A stretch of 64,000 nucleotides of DNA from Bolinopsis microptera. Its lineage: Eukaryota > Ctenophora > Tentaculata > Lobata > Bolinopsidae. Under the pieces are notes generated by a model. The model made no database searches. It was given only the letters and a program-made list of their open reading frames with translations, and was not told the DNA's origin. This document shows, piece after piece, positions 9,737 to 19,505 of the stretch (position 1 is its first letter; every line of letters begins with the position of its first letter). A program made the position numbers and the translations under genes. The DNA is taken from the NCBI RefSeq assembly GCF_026151205.1, contig NC_087081.1, forward strand, positions 17,541,859-17,605,858, read 5' to 3'.

Positions 9737-10690
9737 AGGTTGAGAGCTAAACCATTATTATCTACCCAGTTAACTAAAGCATCGCTAAGAGTTATTAGTT
9801 TATCGTAAACTTCATTAAGATTTTCTCCTATCAGGAAGATGTTGGCATCATCTGCGTACATAATGAAATTGGCTATATCTGATATTTGAGGCAGGTTGTT
9901 TATGTAGATTATAAAAAGTAAAGGTCCTAATATTGACCCTTGAGGCACGCCGTATAAAATTTGGGTTGGTTGAAGATTTTGACGAGCCAATTGATACAAA
10001 CTGTTTCCTGTTAGTGAGATATGACTTAAACCAGTTTAAGGCTTGACCCCTTATGCCGTAATGGTCCAGCTTGCGCAAGAGTGTGGAATGATCCACAAGG
10101 TCGAAAGCTTTGCTGAAATCGATTAAAAGAAGTAAAGTTACCTGCTTTTTAGACATTGAATTAAGAATGGTGTCTTTTGCGTTGAGAAGAGCATGTTCAC
10201 AAGACCTACCCGGGCGAAAACCGTATTGTTTTCACATAGTATGCTGTATTTATCTAAAAAACTTATAACTCGGTTATGCATTAGCTTTTCAAATACTTTA
10301 GAGAAAGAAGCAAGAAGAGATATTGGTCTGTAATTTTTTATGTCAGATTTAGATCCACCTTTGTGAATTGGGACCACATTCGCTTCTTTCAAAGCCCTGT
10401 GGAAAGATCCCCTGTTCAAAAGAACTGTTGACAACGTGGGCTAGTACACTAGTAAAACTGGGACAGCTGTTAGCGATTTTTAGAGGTTCAATTTTAGTGT
10501 CTAGGTGTGCTTTATTCTTAAGCAGGTTTATGACGTCCTGAATTTCTGTGGCAGTGACTGGCTTTAAGTAAATACTACTTGAGTGGCGTTGCGAAGTGTG
10601 CTATGGGTTCCACCAGGATCAAAAGTGGTCCTACTACTAATTTCAGACTTAATTTTAGGAGCGATGTTTGAGAAGTAATCGTTAAATTTT
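9737..10690 (-). pseudogene. LINE ORF2, reverse transcriptase core
   Basis: In consecutive minus-strand frames the RT blocks appear in order. 'EANVVPIHKGGSKSDIKNYR' and 'PISLLASFSKVFEKLM' (blocks 1-2) come first, then 'LLLLIDFSKAFDLVDHSTLL' (block A, catalytic Asp), 'YGVPQGSILGPLLF' (block B) and 'IMYADDANIF' (block C, the YADD catalytic pair intact). At least three frameshifts break it (near 10220, 10150 and 10010). Upstream, 10440-10690 still reads as the linker ('FSNIAPKIKSEI'). The enzyme would copy element RNA at a nicked chromosomal target. Confidence 0.85.
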
Positions 10691-11073
10691 TCTGCTCCCG
10701 TAGGTGGACCCCGCCCTCGTTTAAGAATTAAAAAGGGTTCACCCGGCTTTTAACTTCGGGCCCGTTCAGTTTTAATTGGTAAGGGTTTTTAAGTGCTTTT
10801 TTTGCATCTTTGGACAAAAACGTTTTCAAACCTTTTAGGGGTTTATTAAATTTTTAAAAAACCCCTTCTCGTTTTGTTTTTGTTTTAGCAAAATTTTGGT
10901 TTAAAATTTTTTTGTTTTCGTGTTGGGGGTCCTTTTTGTGGGGAAGGGGAAGGGACTAAAATTTTTAAATCCCCAAAAGTTTTCGTGTCCCCCCCTTTTT
11001 AAAAATTTCACCAACCCCCCATCGAAAACCAAATTTTTAAGGGCACCTACACATTTCAATTTTTTAAATTAGA

Positions 11074-11104
<31 letters not shown>

Positions 11105-11300
11105 TAGTGGGGGTTCCCAATAAACTTTTATTTTCTGGGCCAATCCCCCAGGGTTTCCGAAAAGATTTAACTTTAGCCCCCCCAAATTTTTTGTTTTTTA
11201 AATCTCCCATTTCGGGTTACTTTTGGGTATCCCAATTTAATAAAATAAGGGGCCCCCTAAAACTCATTTTGCCTTAGTTTCCAAAAAAGGTTTCTCTTCG
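10690..11300. other. error-like stretch inside LINE ORF2
   Basis: Where the distal endonuclease and linker of ORF2 should be, the sequence consists of stretched homopolymers (runs of G, C, T and A, including 25 consecutive G at about 11077-11101). No reading frame is recoverable. Both sides are well-conserved LINE sequence. This looks more like poor consensus from error-prone reads than natural decay. Confidence 0.6.
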
Positions 11301-11316
11301 CTTGCCTCGGTGTCTC

Positions 11317-12141
11317 CTAGGTTGTGCAGGTATTTTTGAAAATTTCTAGAAACGCTTCAGGTCTCCTAGCGGGAGAACGGTAAACATTGCCAATTATTTT
11401 CGTTCTGTTGTATCCTTTGCACTGATGGAGCTTGATAAATTGAAATTCGCCACTAGTATTAGTTGGTTCAGGGTTTGGAGTGAAAATATCAATTTTATCA
11501 TAATCGACTACACGTTTGTGTACATAAGTGGCTAGCCCCCCACCTTTTCCAGATGGGCGAATTGGATCCTGGATAAATGGTTCATGAAATCCATCTAAGG
11601 TAACGTCGTTTATTCCGTTCGGTAATTTCCCTAAAGTGCAATTAGTTTCGTTAAAACACAATATATCATACTTATCATAAGTCTCAATATCATCACGTAG
11701 TTGATCTATATTCTTAATAAGGGATCTTATGTTCATAGAAAATGTTTTAAGTTGAGAGCAGGTAGATTTTTTCACGTTACGTTGTTGTTTATACTGACAA
11801 CTAGTTAGGAAAGATGAAATATTGCTCCAAGTTGAATCTTGATGCTCTTCGTTGGTCATGGCGTCGCCAATAAGATTAAATCGACTATTCTGATCGTACG
11901 GATTAAATATGTCACTATTAAGTTTACTGTAGTCGTCATAGATTTCATAGTAGGTTGCGTGAAATCCAGGAATGATACTTTCACAGCAACTCGTACAGCC
12001 TAAATTATCCTTAAAACATTTGACATGGACATTACTTTGACACCATGAGCATGTGCGAATATTTCTAATAGAGTAACACCAGCCGCTGCAGCTTGAACAT
12101 TTGATCTTGACTTTAATTTCAGATGTAACAGTGGGTTCCAT
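11317..12141 (-). pseudogene. LINE ORF2 N-terminus: zinc finger + APE endonuclease
   Basis: Starts with ATG at 12141. Residues about 14-52 form a Cys-rich finger (CSSC..C...CSWC..NVHVKC...CTSCC) of PHD/zinc-ribbon type. From about residue 130 the APE/EEP endonuclease begins: 'FSMNIRSLIKNIDQLRDD', 'DILCFNETNC' (catalytic Glu), 'GKGGGLATYV' and 'IIGNVYRSP'. The frame stops at 11317 within the endonuclease, where the error-like stretch begins, so the catalytic Asp/His blocks are not recoverable. In these elements the enzyme nicks the target DNA to prime reverse transcription. Confidence 0.85.
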
Positions 12142-12787
12142 TTATAACTAAATATTATGATTATGATACTGATAGTATATAAAACTATAGTTCAAATCAG
12201 ATTCTTTCACGAGAACCGGAGGTCCTGTATGCTACAGAATCGTGATATGATTTAAAAGTAAATTATATTATTTTAAGCTAAAATCGGATAATTAAGTGAA
12301 ATAAAGTGTCCTTATCTAGGGCCTTATCAGTATGATTTAAATAACTGATTTGGCTAAAAAATAGAAATCGAATAAAGTGGTTGCTTTTGTGTTGTGTAGT
12401 TTTGTGAGGTGTTATTTGTATTTGATTTGTTTGTAGCGTTTACGTAATAAGGGACTATCGCACTGAACTTGATTAATACTGAAGAGAACGCACTTGATTA
12501 TTTATAGATTTGTATGTGAATTTTGAATGTTGTATAGAGTTATGAAATCTCATTGATTTAGGATGATACAGATTTGTAGAGTAAGATGTTTTGTGTGCGA
12601 TCGGGTGATAAGAGATACTGATAATGAATGAGTGAGCTTATCAGATAATGAGAAAAATTCCACCAATCAGATCATTTCATTATAATATGATCTATCTTGG
12701 TAACGATCTGTTAAAGGTGGACTGGAAGTTGAGAAAAAAGTGAATCGCATTTTTTAATCAGAATGGTATCAATGATTTGTAAAGCGC
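12142..12787. other. inter-ORF region of the LINE
   Basis: About 640 bp between the end of ORF1 and the ORF2 ATG, AT-rich with no long frame. It is longer than the usual gap between LINE ORFs, so an unrecognised short insertion is possible. Confidence 0.45.
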
Positions 12788-14395
12788 TCAGCTTCGGTTA
12801 TATCTGGAGAGACTGTTAGGCTTGTGGTGATAGAGCCACTCACAGTTCCTGTGACGTCTCTGTTCAGATCCACATAACTTGCCAACGCAGTTAACAAGTT
12901 CATGTGCCACTACCCTTTGCACCTCGTGATATAAGTGGATGCCATGTCTGTCGTTGCGGTCCCATACGTAGTATGAGTTAGCACGCTTGATCACGGCATG
13001 GGCATCGAAAAAACTCAGATTTGGAATATCCTTAGCCAGGTTCAACATTATGATATTAAAAGCGTCAATCTCTGCATTCAACCAGTTAAATTTAGTCATA
13101 GATAAAGCACAAAACATAAACTCGGTATTCTTGTTATTGTTACAAGAGTCTATAAAACGGGGACAGAAATTGTCCGCAAGACTCCTGGCCGACTGCCCAT
13201 ACCTAGCTAGGTCATTAATGCCGCAGGAAAGTACGACTGCTTTAGAATGTTTGAACTCATGTTGATGTTCCAGTGAGTTCACTAGTTGATAGTTAAGGCG
13301 CTTTTGACATCGGTGGCCAGGTATCTGGTCGAACAGCCATTCTGGCGTTTCTCGGTGTATTGAGTCGTGAATTAAGAGGACTCTGGAGTGACGGGACGCT
13401 GGTGACTGTATCTGTGTAGGTGGTGCAACAGGCGGGACCCGAGTAGGGGCTGCAGGTGCTGGTAAGGCCGTGGGATCAGGCTGTTTCAACTTGCGAAGAG
13501 TGAGCGAGATTCGTGGCTGCCTTAACATAGGATCACGTTCAATGCCGTGCTGCCAGTGGTTCTGATCAGATCGAGACATTGCAAAGACAGAGCCGTGCTC
13601 AAGCGGGATGTTATGCTCAACGAAAGGGCCTGTCGACGTTGACATTCTCATAATTCTGGTAGAGCCAAATGATGCAGTGTAAATCAGACTATCTTCAACA
13701 ATGCTGGATTCGCTGTCACTATGCAATGGAATACCAACTGACCCGTCCTTATAGTAAGTACAGAGGCAGGTATAGTTCGTGGGAGTAAAGTCAGGATCGG
13801 ATTCATGCAAACAATCAAAAATGCGCTTTAGGACAGGTGGCAAGGGCTTATCATGGGTTGCACGGTGGTTGGTTCTGCCATAACTGTAAGGTACCGAGCC
13901 ATAATATGACGTTGAACGGCCCCCCGGGTGTTTCATGTTAAAGTCAAGCTCGCGGTAGATTTCATCAAAAGAAAGATCACCAAAGTCACAGTCCAAAAAT
14001 CTTACCGGAGGTGGTGGGTTAGGTATGCTTTCTACTTCACCGGAAGGGGAGAGAGTCTGTGGAGAACTACTGCTAGCTGCTTCAACGATGAGAGAGGTCT
14101 GCTTCCTGGACTCTTCAGAGACTTCCTGGATCGCAGTGCAGGCTCGTTCCGTGATGCTGTTGACCGCCTTCTCAACCTCTTCATTAACGGTACATGAAAT
14201 AAGTTTTAGACTCGCAGTTAATTTGTTCATTGTCTCGTCAGCGTCTAGGGCACATTGGCCTAATAAATGTTTCCTTAAAAAAGAAATTTTGTTGTCCGTT
14301 GTGCTTGCTTTAGTAGCACTTTTCGAAAGGAGGCGGAGTCTTTCGAACTCAAAATCTAAATCGGAGCAGGCAGTAAGCTTAACAAGTGAAGGCAT
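12788..14395 (-). CDS. LINE ORF1: AlkB-like 2OG-Fe(II) oxygenase + SGNH esterase
   Basis: An open frame of 535 codons. Residues 1-130 are helical/low complexity. Residues about 131-304 are AlkB-like: 'CLCTYYKDGSVGIPLHSD' with the iron-binding HxD at H225/D227, a distal His in 'WQHGIE' (H283), and the 2-oxoglutarate arginines spaced as RxxxxxR (R295, R301). All key residues are present. A proline-rich linker (305-335) follows. Residues about 338-508 are SGNH/GDSL-type: 'LLIHDSIH' (S345), 'SCGINDLARYG' (GxND, N394) and 'HGIHLYHE' (H487). The usual Asp three residues before that His is His484 here, with D482 nearby. ORF1 proteins of CR1-type LINEs are known to carry the esterase; AlkB enzymes reverse alkylation of nucleic acids. 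Function here is inference. An upstream ATG at 14556 in another frame encodes a Ser/Thr/Lys-rich segment that may be the true N-terminus before a frameshift. Confidence 0.85.
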   Translation of the reverse strand: MPSLVKLTACSDLDFEFERLRLLSKSATKASTTDNKISFLRKHLLGQCALDADETMNKLTASLKLISCTVNEEVEKAVNSITERACTAIQEVSEESRKQTSLIVEAASSSSPQTLSPSGEVESIPNPPPPVRFLDCDFGDLSFDEIYRELDFNMKHPGGRSTSYYGSVPYSYGRTNHRATHDKPLPPVLKRIFDCLHESDPDFTPTNYTCLCTYYKDGSVGIPLHSDSESSIVEDSLIYTASFGSTRIMRMSTSTGPFVEHNIPLEHGSVFAMSRSDQNHWQHGIERDPMLRQPRISLTLRKLKQPDPTALPAPAAPTRVPPVAPPTQIQSPASRHSRVLLIHDSIHRETPEWLFDQIPGHRCQKRLNYQLVNSLEHQHEFKHSKAVVLSCGINDLARYGQSARSLADNFCPRFIDSCNNNKNTEFMFCALSMTKFNWLNAEIDAFNIIMLNLAKDIPNLSFFDAHAVIKRANSYYVWDRNDRHGIHLYHEVQRVVAHELVNCVGKLCGSEQRRHRNCEWLYHHKPNSLSRYNRS

Positions 14396-14556
14396 GTTGT
14401 TGCTGCAAACGTGTAATTCCCTGACACCCCAAGCCCCAACATACCGGTAGAAGGTGCTTCTGAGTCAGCGATTGACTCAGAAGCAGCTTTAGAAGCTAGT
14501 TTCTTCCTCTGGGATGATGTAGGTGTAGAGGTATTAGGTGTAGAATTTCGTCGCAT
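14396..14556 (-). CDS. possible ORF1 N-terminal extension (frameshifted)
   Basis: Starts with ATG at 14556 and runs in the next frame over the ORF1 start. The product is Ser/Thr/Lys-rich with no domain. It lies exactly where CR1-type ORF1 would begin, so a one-base shift near 14400-14440 may have separated it. Confidence 0.35.
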
Positions 14557-14755
14557 GATCAGTATAAATCACAAGCTCAGTGCGATAAGAAAAGGTAGAT
14601 TACAGAGGAAAAATATTGATGCGTAATGAAAGTAGTAAAATGATTATGAGTAGTAAAATGATTAAAATATTGGACCAAATATTTACGAATAAAATTATCT
14701 TGAAGCTGAAATAGTGTACTAGAGAATGGTGCGATATAAAATGCGCTAGTACAGT

Positions 14756-14774
14756 GGTGAGGTTACTGGATGCA
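14756..14774. repeat. target-site duplication, right (LINE)
   Basis: Exact 19-bp match to 7772-7790, immediately beyond the 5' end of the LINE. Confidence 0.8.
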
Positions 14775-14919
14775 AATTTAATGAAGCAGTGCTCAGCGTA
14801 TGTGTAAGTACATAAGAACTAGCAATATACATTAGGTATTCAGGGTCTCAAACAGGTATGGCAATTGGCATGACATACGATATCTGAACTGTTCAAAATA
14901 CAGACTCACCACTGTTAGT

Positions 14920-15584
14920 GCTCTGTACCTACTTGTTCGAGGATTCCGTCAACAAAATTTGAAAATTCGATTTTTGGGGGCCACACCCTATCAACCTTGA
15001 ATTGCTTATACTCGTGTTGGTGAGCATGTTAGAGACTCCGTTGGAACATATTGCAATAAATCATTTAATCCGGAATATAATCTGAAAAGATGGTGGGAAA
15101 CGGATTTAAAATGAGGAAGTTATCAAGCAATTTGTTTATCTCGTTAGCAAACTTGATTGGGTACTCAATGATTACCCAATTACGACACCGTAATTGGGCT
15201 CTCTGCACGATTCCCATAATGCGGATCTAGTCTCAACCCGATCACCTGATCACACGTAGTGAACAAACTCGTTATGCTTCATATCTCGGTCATCTGAGAA
15301 GCTAGAACTCTTGTTTTTTCAGGACAAACGTAATTTAAATGGCCAAACACCATTCAATAAAATTTGGCTCGATTCGACTATCCAAACTATCAAATAAATG
15401 CGAAAATGAACCCTCATTTGAAAAAAATGAACACGAATATTTTTTGATTTGACAAATTCCTCGAACCAGTGGTGGTAGTAAGTCATACCAGAAATAATTA
15501 TTTCAATTGGACACTCAGTGACTGAGCTATTAAAGCCAGCGTATGGGTACTGACTTTTGCCCCCCCCCCCCCCCCCCCCCCCCC
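14920..15584. mobile_element. truncated copy of mariner-like MITE
   Basis: From TTCGAGGATTCCGTC to CAGTGACTGAGCTATTAAAG this matches the complete element at 61229-61994 in the same orientation, but the terminal inverted repeats are missing or eroded. The right end runs into 25 consecutive C (15560-15584) where the complete copy has its TIR. Confidence 0.75.
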
Positions 15585-15589
15585 TGTAT

Positions 15590-16073
15590 TTATAATTAAG
15601 GAAAATACGTGAAAGATAATTAGGGGAAAATAATGATGGTGGTCACCTAAATTTGGTAGTCCGAATATATGGTGTTTTTTTCGAAAAACCACCGACTTTC
15701 GTACCATTTAAATATGTCTCGTAAAGTACATAAAAGGGACAATGTTAACCTTTTATAGGGGCCATTATCTCGAAAGTTTTTTAACATTCGCCCTTAAGAA
15801 AAACCATGACGATATAATTTTTTTCAAATATCTTTCCAAAAACCTATAATTTTCGAGGAGTTCCTTGTCACTAATCCATTACCAGAGGGTGACGTGAACT
15901 CAATTGAACAGGGGCTTTTCCTGATCTCCTTGTATTTGTGTTAATTGCTGTAAAGTTTGATACTAATTCTAACTCTTATTTCATAGAGTTCGAATATTCC
16001 AATTGAAATACCTTAAACTATCTCCATTCAGTAAGGTTATGTACAAAATGTTTATAAAAGATTGATAAGAAAT
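15590..16073. other. upstream region of ankyrin gene
   Basis: No coding frame. A stop in frame with the exon-1 ATG lies at 16032. I see no TATA box or other promoter element that I can support. Confidence 0.35.
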
Positions 16074-16121
16074 ATGACAGAATCTGGAGATGAAGGAGAA
16101 GTTGTTGTTCATGACACAGAG
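16074..16121 (+). CDS. ankyrin-repeat gene, putative first coding exon
   Basis: The frame from the ATG reads MTESGDEGEVVVHDTE, an acidic start, then meets the 5' splice site GAG|GTAAAT in phase 0. An in-frame stop upstream (16032) supports the start, and an in-frame stop 40 bases past the donor means it must be spliced. The next ankyrin exon (21752) begins in phase 0, which fits. There is no transcript evidence, so the exon itself is inference. The splice-donor region is the start of a large minisatellite. Confidence 0.5.
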
Positions 16122-18030
16122 GTAAATATATTACAAACCTATCGGCTATCACAAACACAGAGGTAAATATATTACAAACCTATCACAAACACAGAGGTAA
16201 ATATATTACAAACCTATCACAAAGTACAAACACCATTAGAATACACAATGAGGTAAATCAAAAACACCATTACACAGAAGTAAATATATTACAAACCTAT
16301 CACAAACACAGAGGTAAATATATTACAAACCTATCACAAAAACCATTACAATACACACAGAGGTAAATATATTACAAACCTATCACAAAAACCATTACAA
16401 TACACACAGAGGTAAATATATTACAAACCTATCACAAACACAGAGGTAAATATATTACAAACCTATCACAAACACCATTACAATACACACAGAGGTAAAT
16501 ATATTACAAACCTATCACAAACACAGAGGTAAATATATTACAAACCTATCACAAACACAGAGGTAAATATATTACAAACCTATCACAAACACCATTACAA
16601 TACACACAGAGGTAAATATATTACAAACCTATCACAAACACAGAGGTAAATATATTACAAACCTATCACAAACACCATTACAATACACACAGAGGTAAAT
16701 ATATTACAAACCTATCACAAACACAGAGGTAAATATATTACAAACCTATCACAAACACCATTACAATACACACAGAGGTAAATATATTACAAACCTATCA
16801 CAAACACCATTACAATACACACAGAGGTAAATATATTACAAACCTATCACAAACACCATTACAATACACACAGAGGTAAATATATTACAAACCTATCACA
16901 AACACAGAGGTAAATATATTACAAACCTATTACAAACACCATTACAATACACACAGAGGTAAATCACAAACACCATTACACAGAGGTAAATATAATTACA
17001 AACCTATCACAAAGTACAAACACCATTACAATACACACAGAGGTAAATATATTACAAACCTATCACAAACACAGAGGTAAATATATTACAAACCTATCAC
17101 AAAGTACAAACACCATTACAATACACACAGAGGTAAATATATTACAAACCTATCACAAACACAGAGGTAAATATATTACAAACCTATCACAAAGTACAAA
17201 CACCATTACAATACACACAGAGGTAAATATATTACAAACCTATCACAAACACAGAGGTAAATATATTACAAACCTATCACAAAGTACAAACACCATTACA
17301 ATACACACAGAGGTAAATATATTACAAACCTATCACAAACACAGAGGTAAATATATTACAAACCTATCACAAAGTACAAACACCATTACAATACACACAG
17401 AGGTAAATATATTACAAACCTATCACAAACACCATTACAATACACACAGAGGTAAATATATTACAAACCTATCACAAACACAGAGGTAAATATATTACAA
17501 ACCTATCACAAAGTACAAACACCATTACAATACACACAGAGGTAAATCACAAACACCATTACACAGAGGTAAATATATTACAAACCTATCACAAAGTACA
17601 AACACCATTACAATACACACAGAGGTAAATATATTACAAACCTATCACAAACACAGAGGTAAATATATTACAAACCTATCACAAAGTACAAACACCATTA
17701 CAATACACACAGAGGTAAATATATTACAAACCTATCACAAACACAGAGGTAAATATATTACAAACCTATCACAAACACAGAGGTAAATATATTACAAACC
17801 TATCACAAAGTACAAACACCATTACAATACACACAGAGGTAAATATATTACAAACCTATCACAAACACCATTACAATACACACAGAGGTAAATATATTAC
17901 AAACCTATCACAAACACCATTACAATACACACAGAGGTAAATATATTACAAACCTATCACAAACACCATTACAATACACACAGAGGTAAATATATTACAA
18001 ACCTAAGCTATCACAAACACCATTACAATA
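16105..18030 (+). repeat. minisatellite with about 45 copies of a splice-donor unit
   Basis: The core unit is CACAGAGGTAAATATATTAC followed by AAACCTATCACAAA (34 bp). It often alternates with longer versions that add CACCATTACAATACA or GTACAAACACCATTACAATA. The first unit coincides with the exon-1/intron-1 junction (..CACAGAG|GTAAAT), so each unit repeats a good 5' splice site. The array fills the start of intron 1. Longer and shorter units alternate in a higher-order pattern, suggesting repeated unequal exchange. Confidence 0.9.
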
Positions 18031-18589
18031 CATTTTATTAACCTGGTGAGGTAATAACGTCCAGTAAAACGCTGATTCACCATTCTCTCCCCTTCCCCCA
18101 AAGTTAAACCACAAATTAAGTTAACTAGAAATAAACTTGAGGAAATATTCTTTGGTGATTGTATATAATTATTTATTAAACTTTATTTGAATTTTAGTAT
18201 TTTTATTATGGCAAGTGGTTGAATTTAATGAGACAGGGTCAGTTTCTCTATTGTCTTAGAAAAATGTCTACTTAACAGTAGGCAATGCTGAGTGGCAGGA
18301 ATGAGGGACCAAAACGCTTAGGCCATTATTGCTTCCCCTAAGTACCCCCTACCTGAGTGCTCATGAACTGTAACCACTATTAATTGGGAGCCAATTCTGT
18401 GCAGAGTCAAAAGTCAAAACCCTGATTAACCATGCAAATATACTATTTTCAACCTTCCCCTAAACTGTACAGTAAATCAGGGTTTTACTGTAGTTTATTT
18501 TTTTAAACAACAGCGATTAACGAATTTGATTAATAACTGCTACAAGCTGAATGATTAATAACTGTCACTTCTAAATGTGTACTTGAAAT

Positions 18590-19170
18590 GGTGCCAGTTG
18601 TTGGAGTGTTCTGCTCCACGCAGTAACAATGCTCCCAGTGCCCCTCCTTTGGCGTACACAGTAACAATGCTCCCCTGTGCTCACAGCGCCCCTCCTTTGG
18701 CGCACACAGTAACAATGCTCCCCAGCGCTCACAGCGCCCCTCCTTTGGCGCACCCTCCGTTCCCCCTCTTAAAAGTTAAAGTACAAATACAATGGTACTT
18801 TAAAATTGGACAAATCAGGTGATTTTAGAGGATATGCCGGTAAAATCTCTAAAACAGTGTGTTTCTAGAGCAAAACGTGCAATTTTGTTATTTCTTTTAA
18901 GTTAAGTTTTTCTAAATTGTCCCACATTAAAACGACGATTTGGCGCCCCCCTTAGGTAGTGCACAGCCCCCCCCCCCCCCCTTAGGTGGTGCACAGCTGG
19001 GTAGGTGGTGCACAGCTGGGTAGGTGGTGCACAGCTGGGTAGGTGGCGCCCCCCTTAGGTAGTGCACAGCCCCCCCCCCCCCCCCCTTAGGTGGTGCACA
19101 CTGGGTAGGTGGTGCACAGCTGGGTAGGTGGTGCACAGCTGGGTAAGCAGGGCCCTTTGTTACGCCACTA
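18590..19170. mobile_element. expanded hAT-like MITE copy
   Basis: Positions about 18810-18950 (GGTGATTTTAGAGGATATGC ... TAGAGCAAAACG ... CGACGATTTGGCGCCCCCCT) and the right end (AGGGCCCTTTGTTACGCCACT) match the intact element at 52296-52585. This copy has expanded internally: a roughly 46-bp unit three times at 18605-18755 and a GGTGGTGCACAGCTGGGTA unit at 18950-19140. The CAGTGGCG left end is not recognisable. Confidence 0.65.
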
Positions 19171-19182
19171 ATATGTTTGTTG

Positions 19183-19290
19183 ACAATTGTCCCCCCCCCC
19201 CCCCCCCCCCCATCAATTGACCCCCTATGTAATTACAATTGTCGTGAAATCAGGGTCAGGGTTGGGGGGTCAATTGTCGCCCACCCATTT
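19183..19290. repeat. GACAATTG/CAATTGTC repeat element
   Basis: Shares GACCCCCTATGTAATTACA, CAATTGTCG and GAAATC..AGGGTCAGGGT with the telomere-like locus at 42975-43495. Its left side includes about 21 consecutive C. Probably a short member of the same family. Confidence 0.6.
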
Positions 19291-19296
19291 ACAAGA

Positions 19297-19505
19297 CAAG
19301 GTAGCCTAGGGGTTAAAGCATCCGCCTTCTGCGTAGAAGGTTTATATTATTAGGGTTAAAATCCCTGTTTCACCTAGTCTAGAGAGTAACTAAGGATCCA
19401 TTAGATCTATGCGATCTCCTCGGTCGGCTCAGCCGAATGATAGAAAACTTGATTGAGGGTTAAATGAGGAGGGGTACCTGCTAAAAGATGAAGAATCTTC
19501 TTAGA
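19297..19505 (+). mobile_element. tRNA-derived SINE with a different head
   Basis: A-box-like TAGCCTAGGGGTTAAAGC and B-box-like GGGTTAAAATCCC mark a tRNA head different from the copies at 997 and 40291. The body shares CTCAGCCGAATGAT...GAGGGTTAAATGAGGAG with them. The usual tail is replaced by a 13-bp minisatellite. Confidence 0.7.

Larger units (their letters stand above)
7791..14755 (-). mobile_element. near-full-length LINE (CR1/L2-like) with AlkB+esterase ORF1
   Basis: About 6.97 kb read on the minus strand. The order from 14755 downward is a short 5' leader, ORF1 (AlkB-like dioxygenase and SGNH esterase domains), ORF2 N-terminal zinc finger and APE-type endonuclease (11317-12141), a poor-quality stretch (about 10690-11300), reverse transcriptase (about 9737-10690, continuing 8318-9075) and a 3' end. 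An exact 19-bp direct repeat flanks the whole unit. A nested insertion of about 660 bp interrupts the reverse transcriptase between codons LNLK and KTNYMIF. An SGNH esterase in ORF1 plus an APE endonuclease fits the CR1/L2 group; the AlkB domain is unusual. The 3' end has a 12-T run at 7829-7845 (A-run on the element strand) about 40 bp before the flank, so a short 3' transduced or filler piece may be present. The copy is dead because ORF2 is broken, but it is quite young because ORF1 is open. Confidence 0.85.

Noticed and set aside
16105-18030. CRISPR-like or coding repeat array
   Set aside because: Short units alternate with constant sequence, not unique spacers; stops occur in all frames.
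18530-19136. His/Cys/Pro-rich frames on both strands
   Set aside because: Derived from tandem expansions in the hAT-like copy; no conserved domain.
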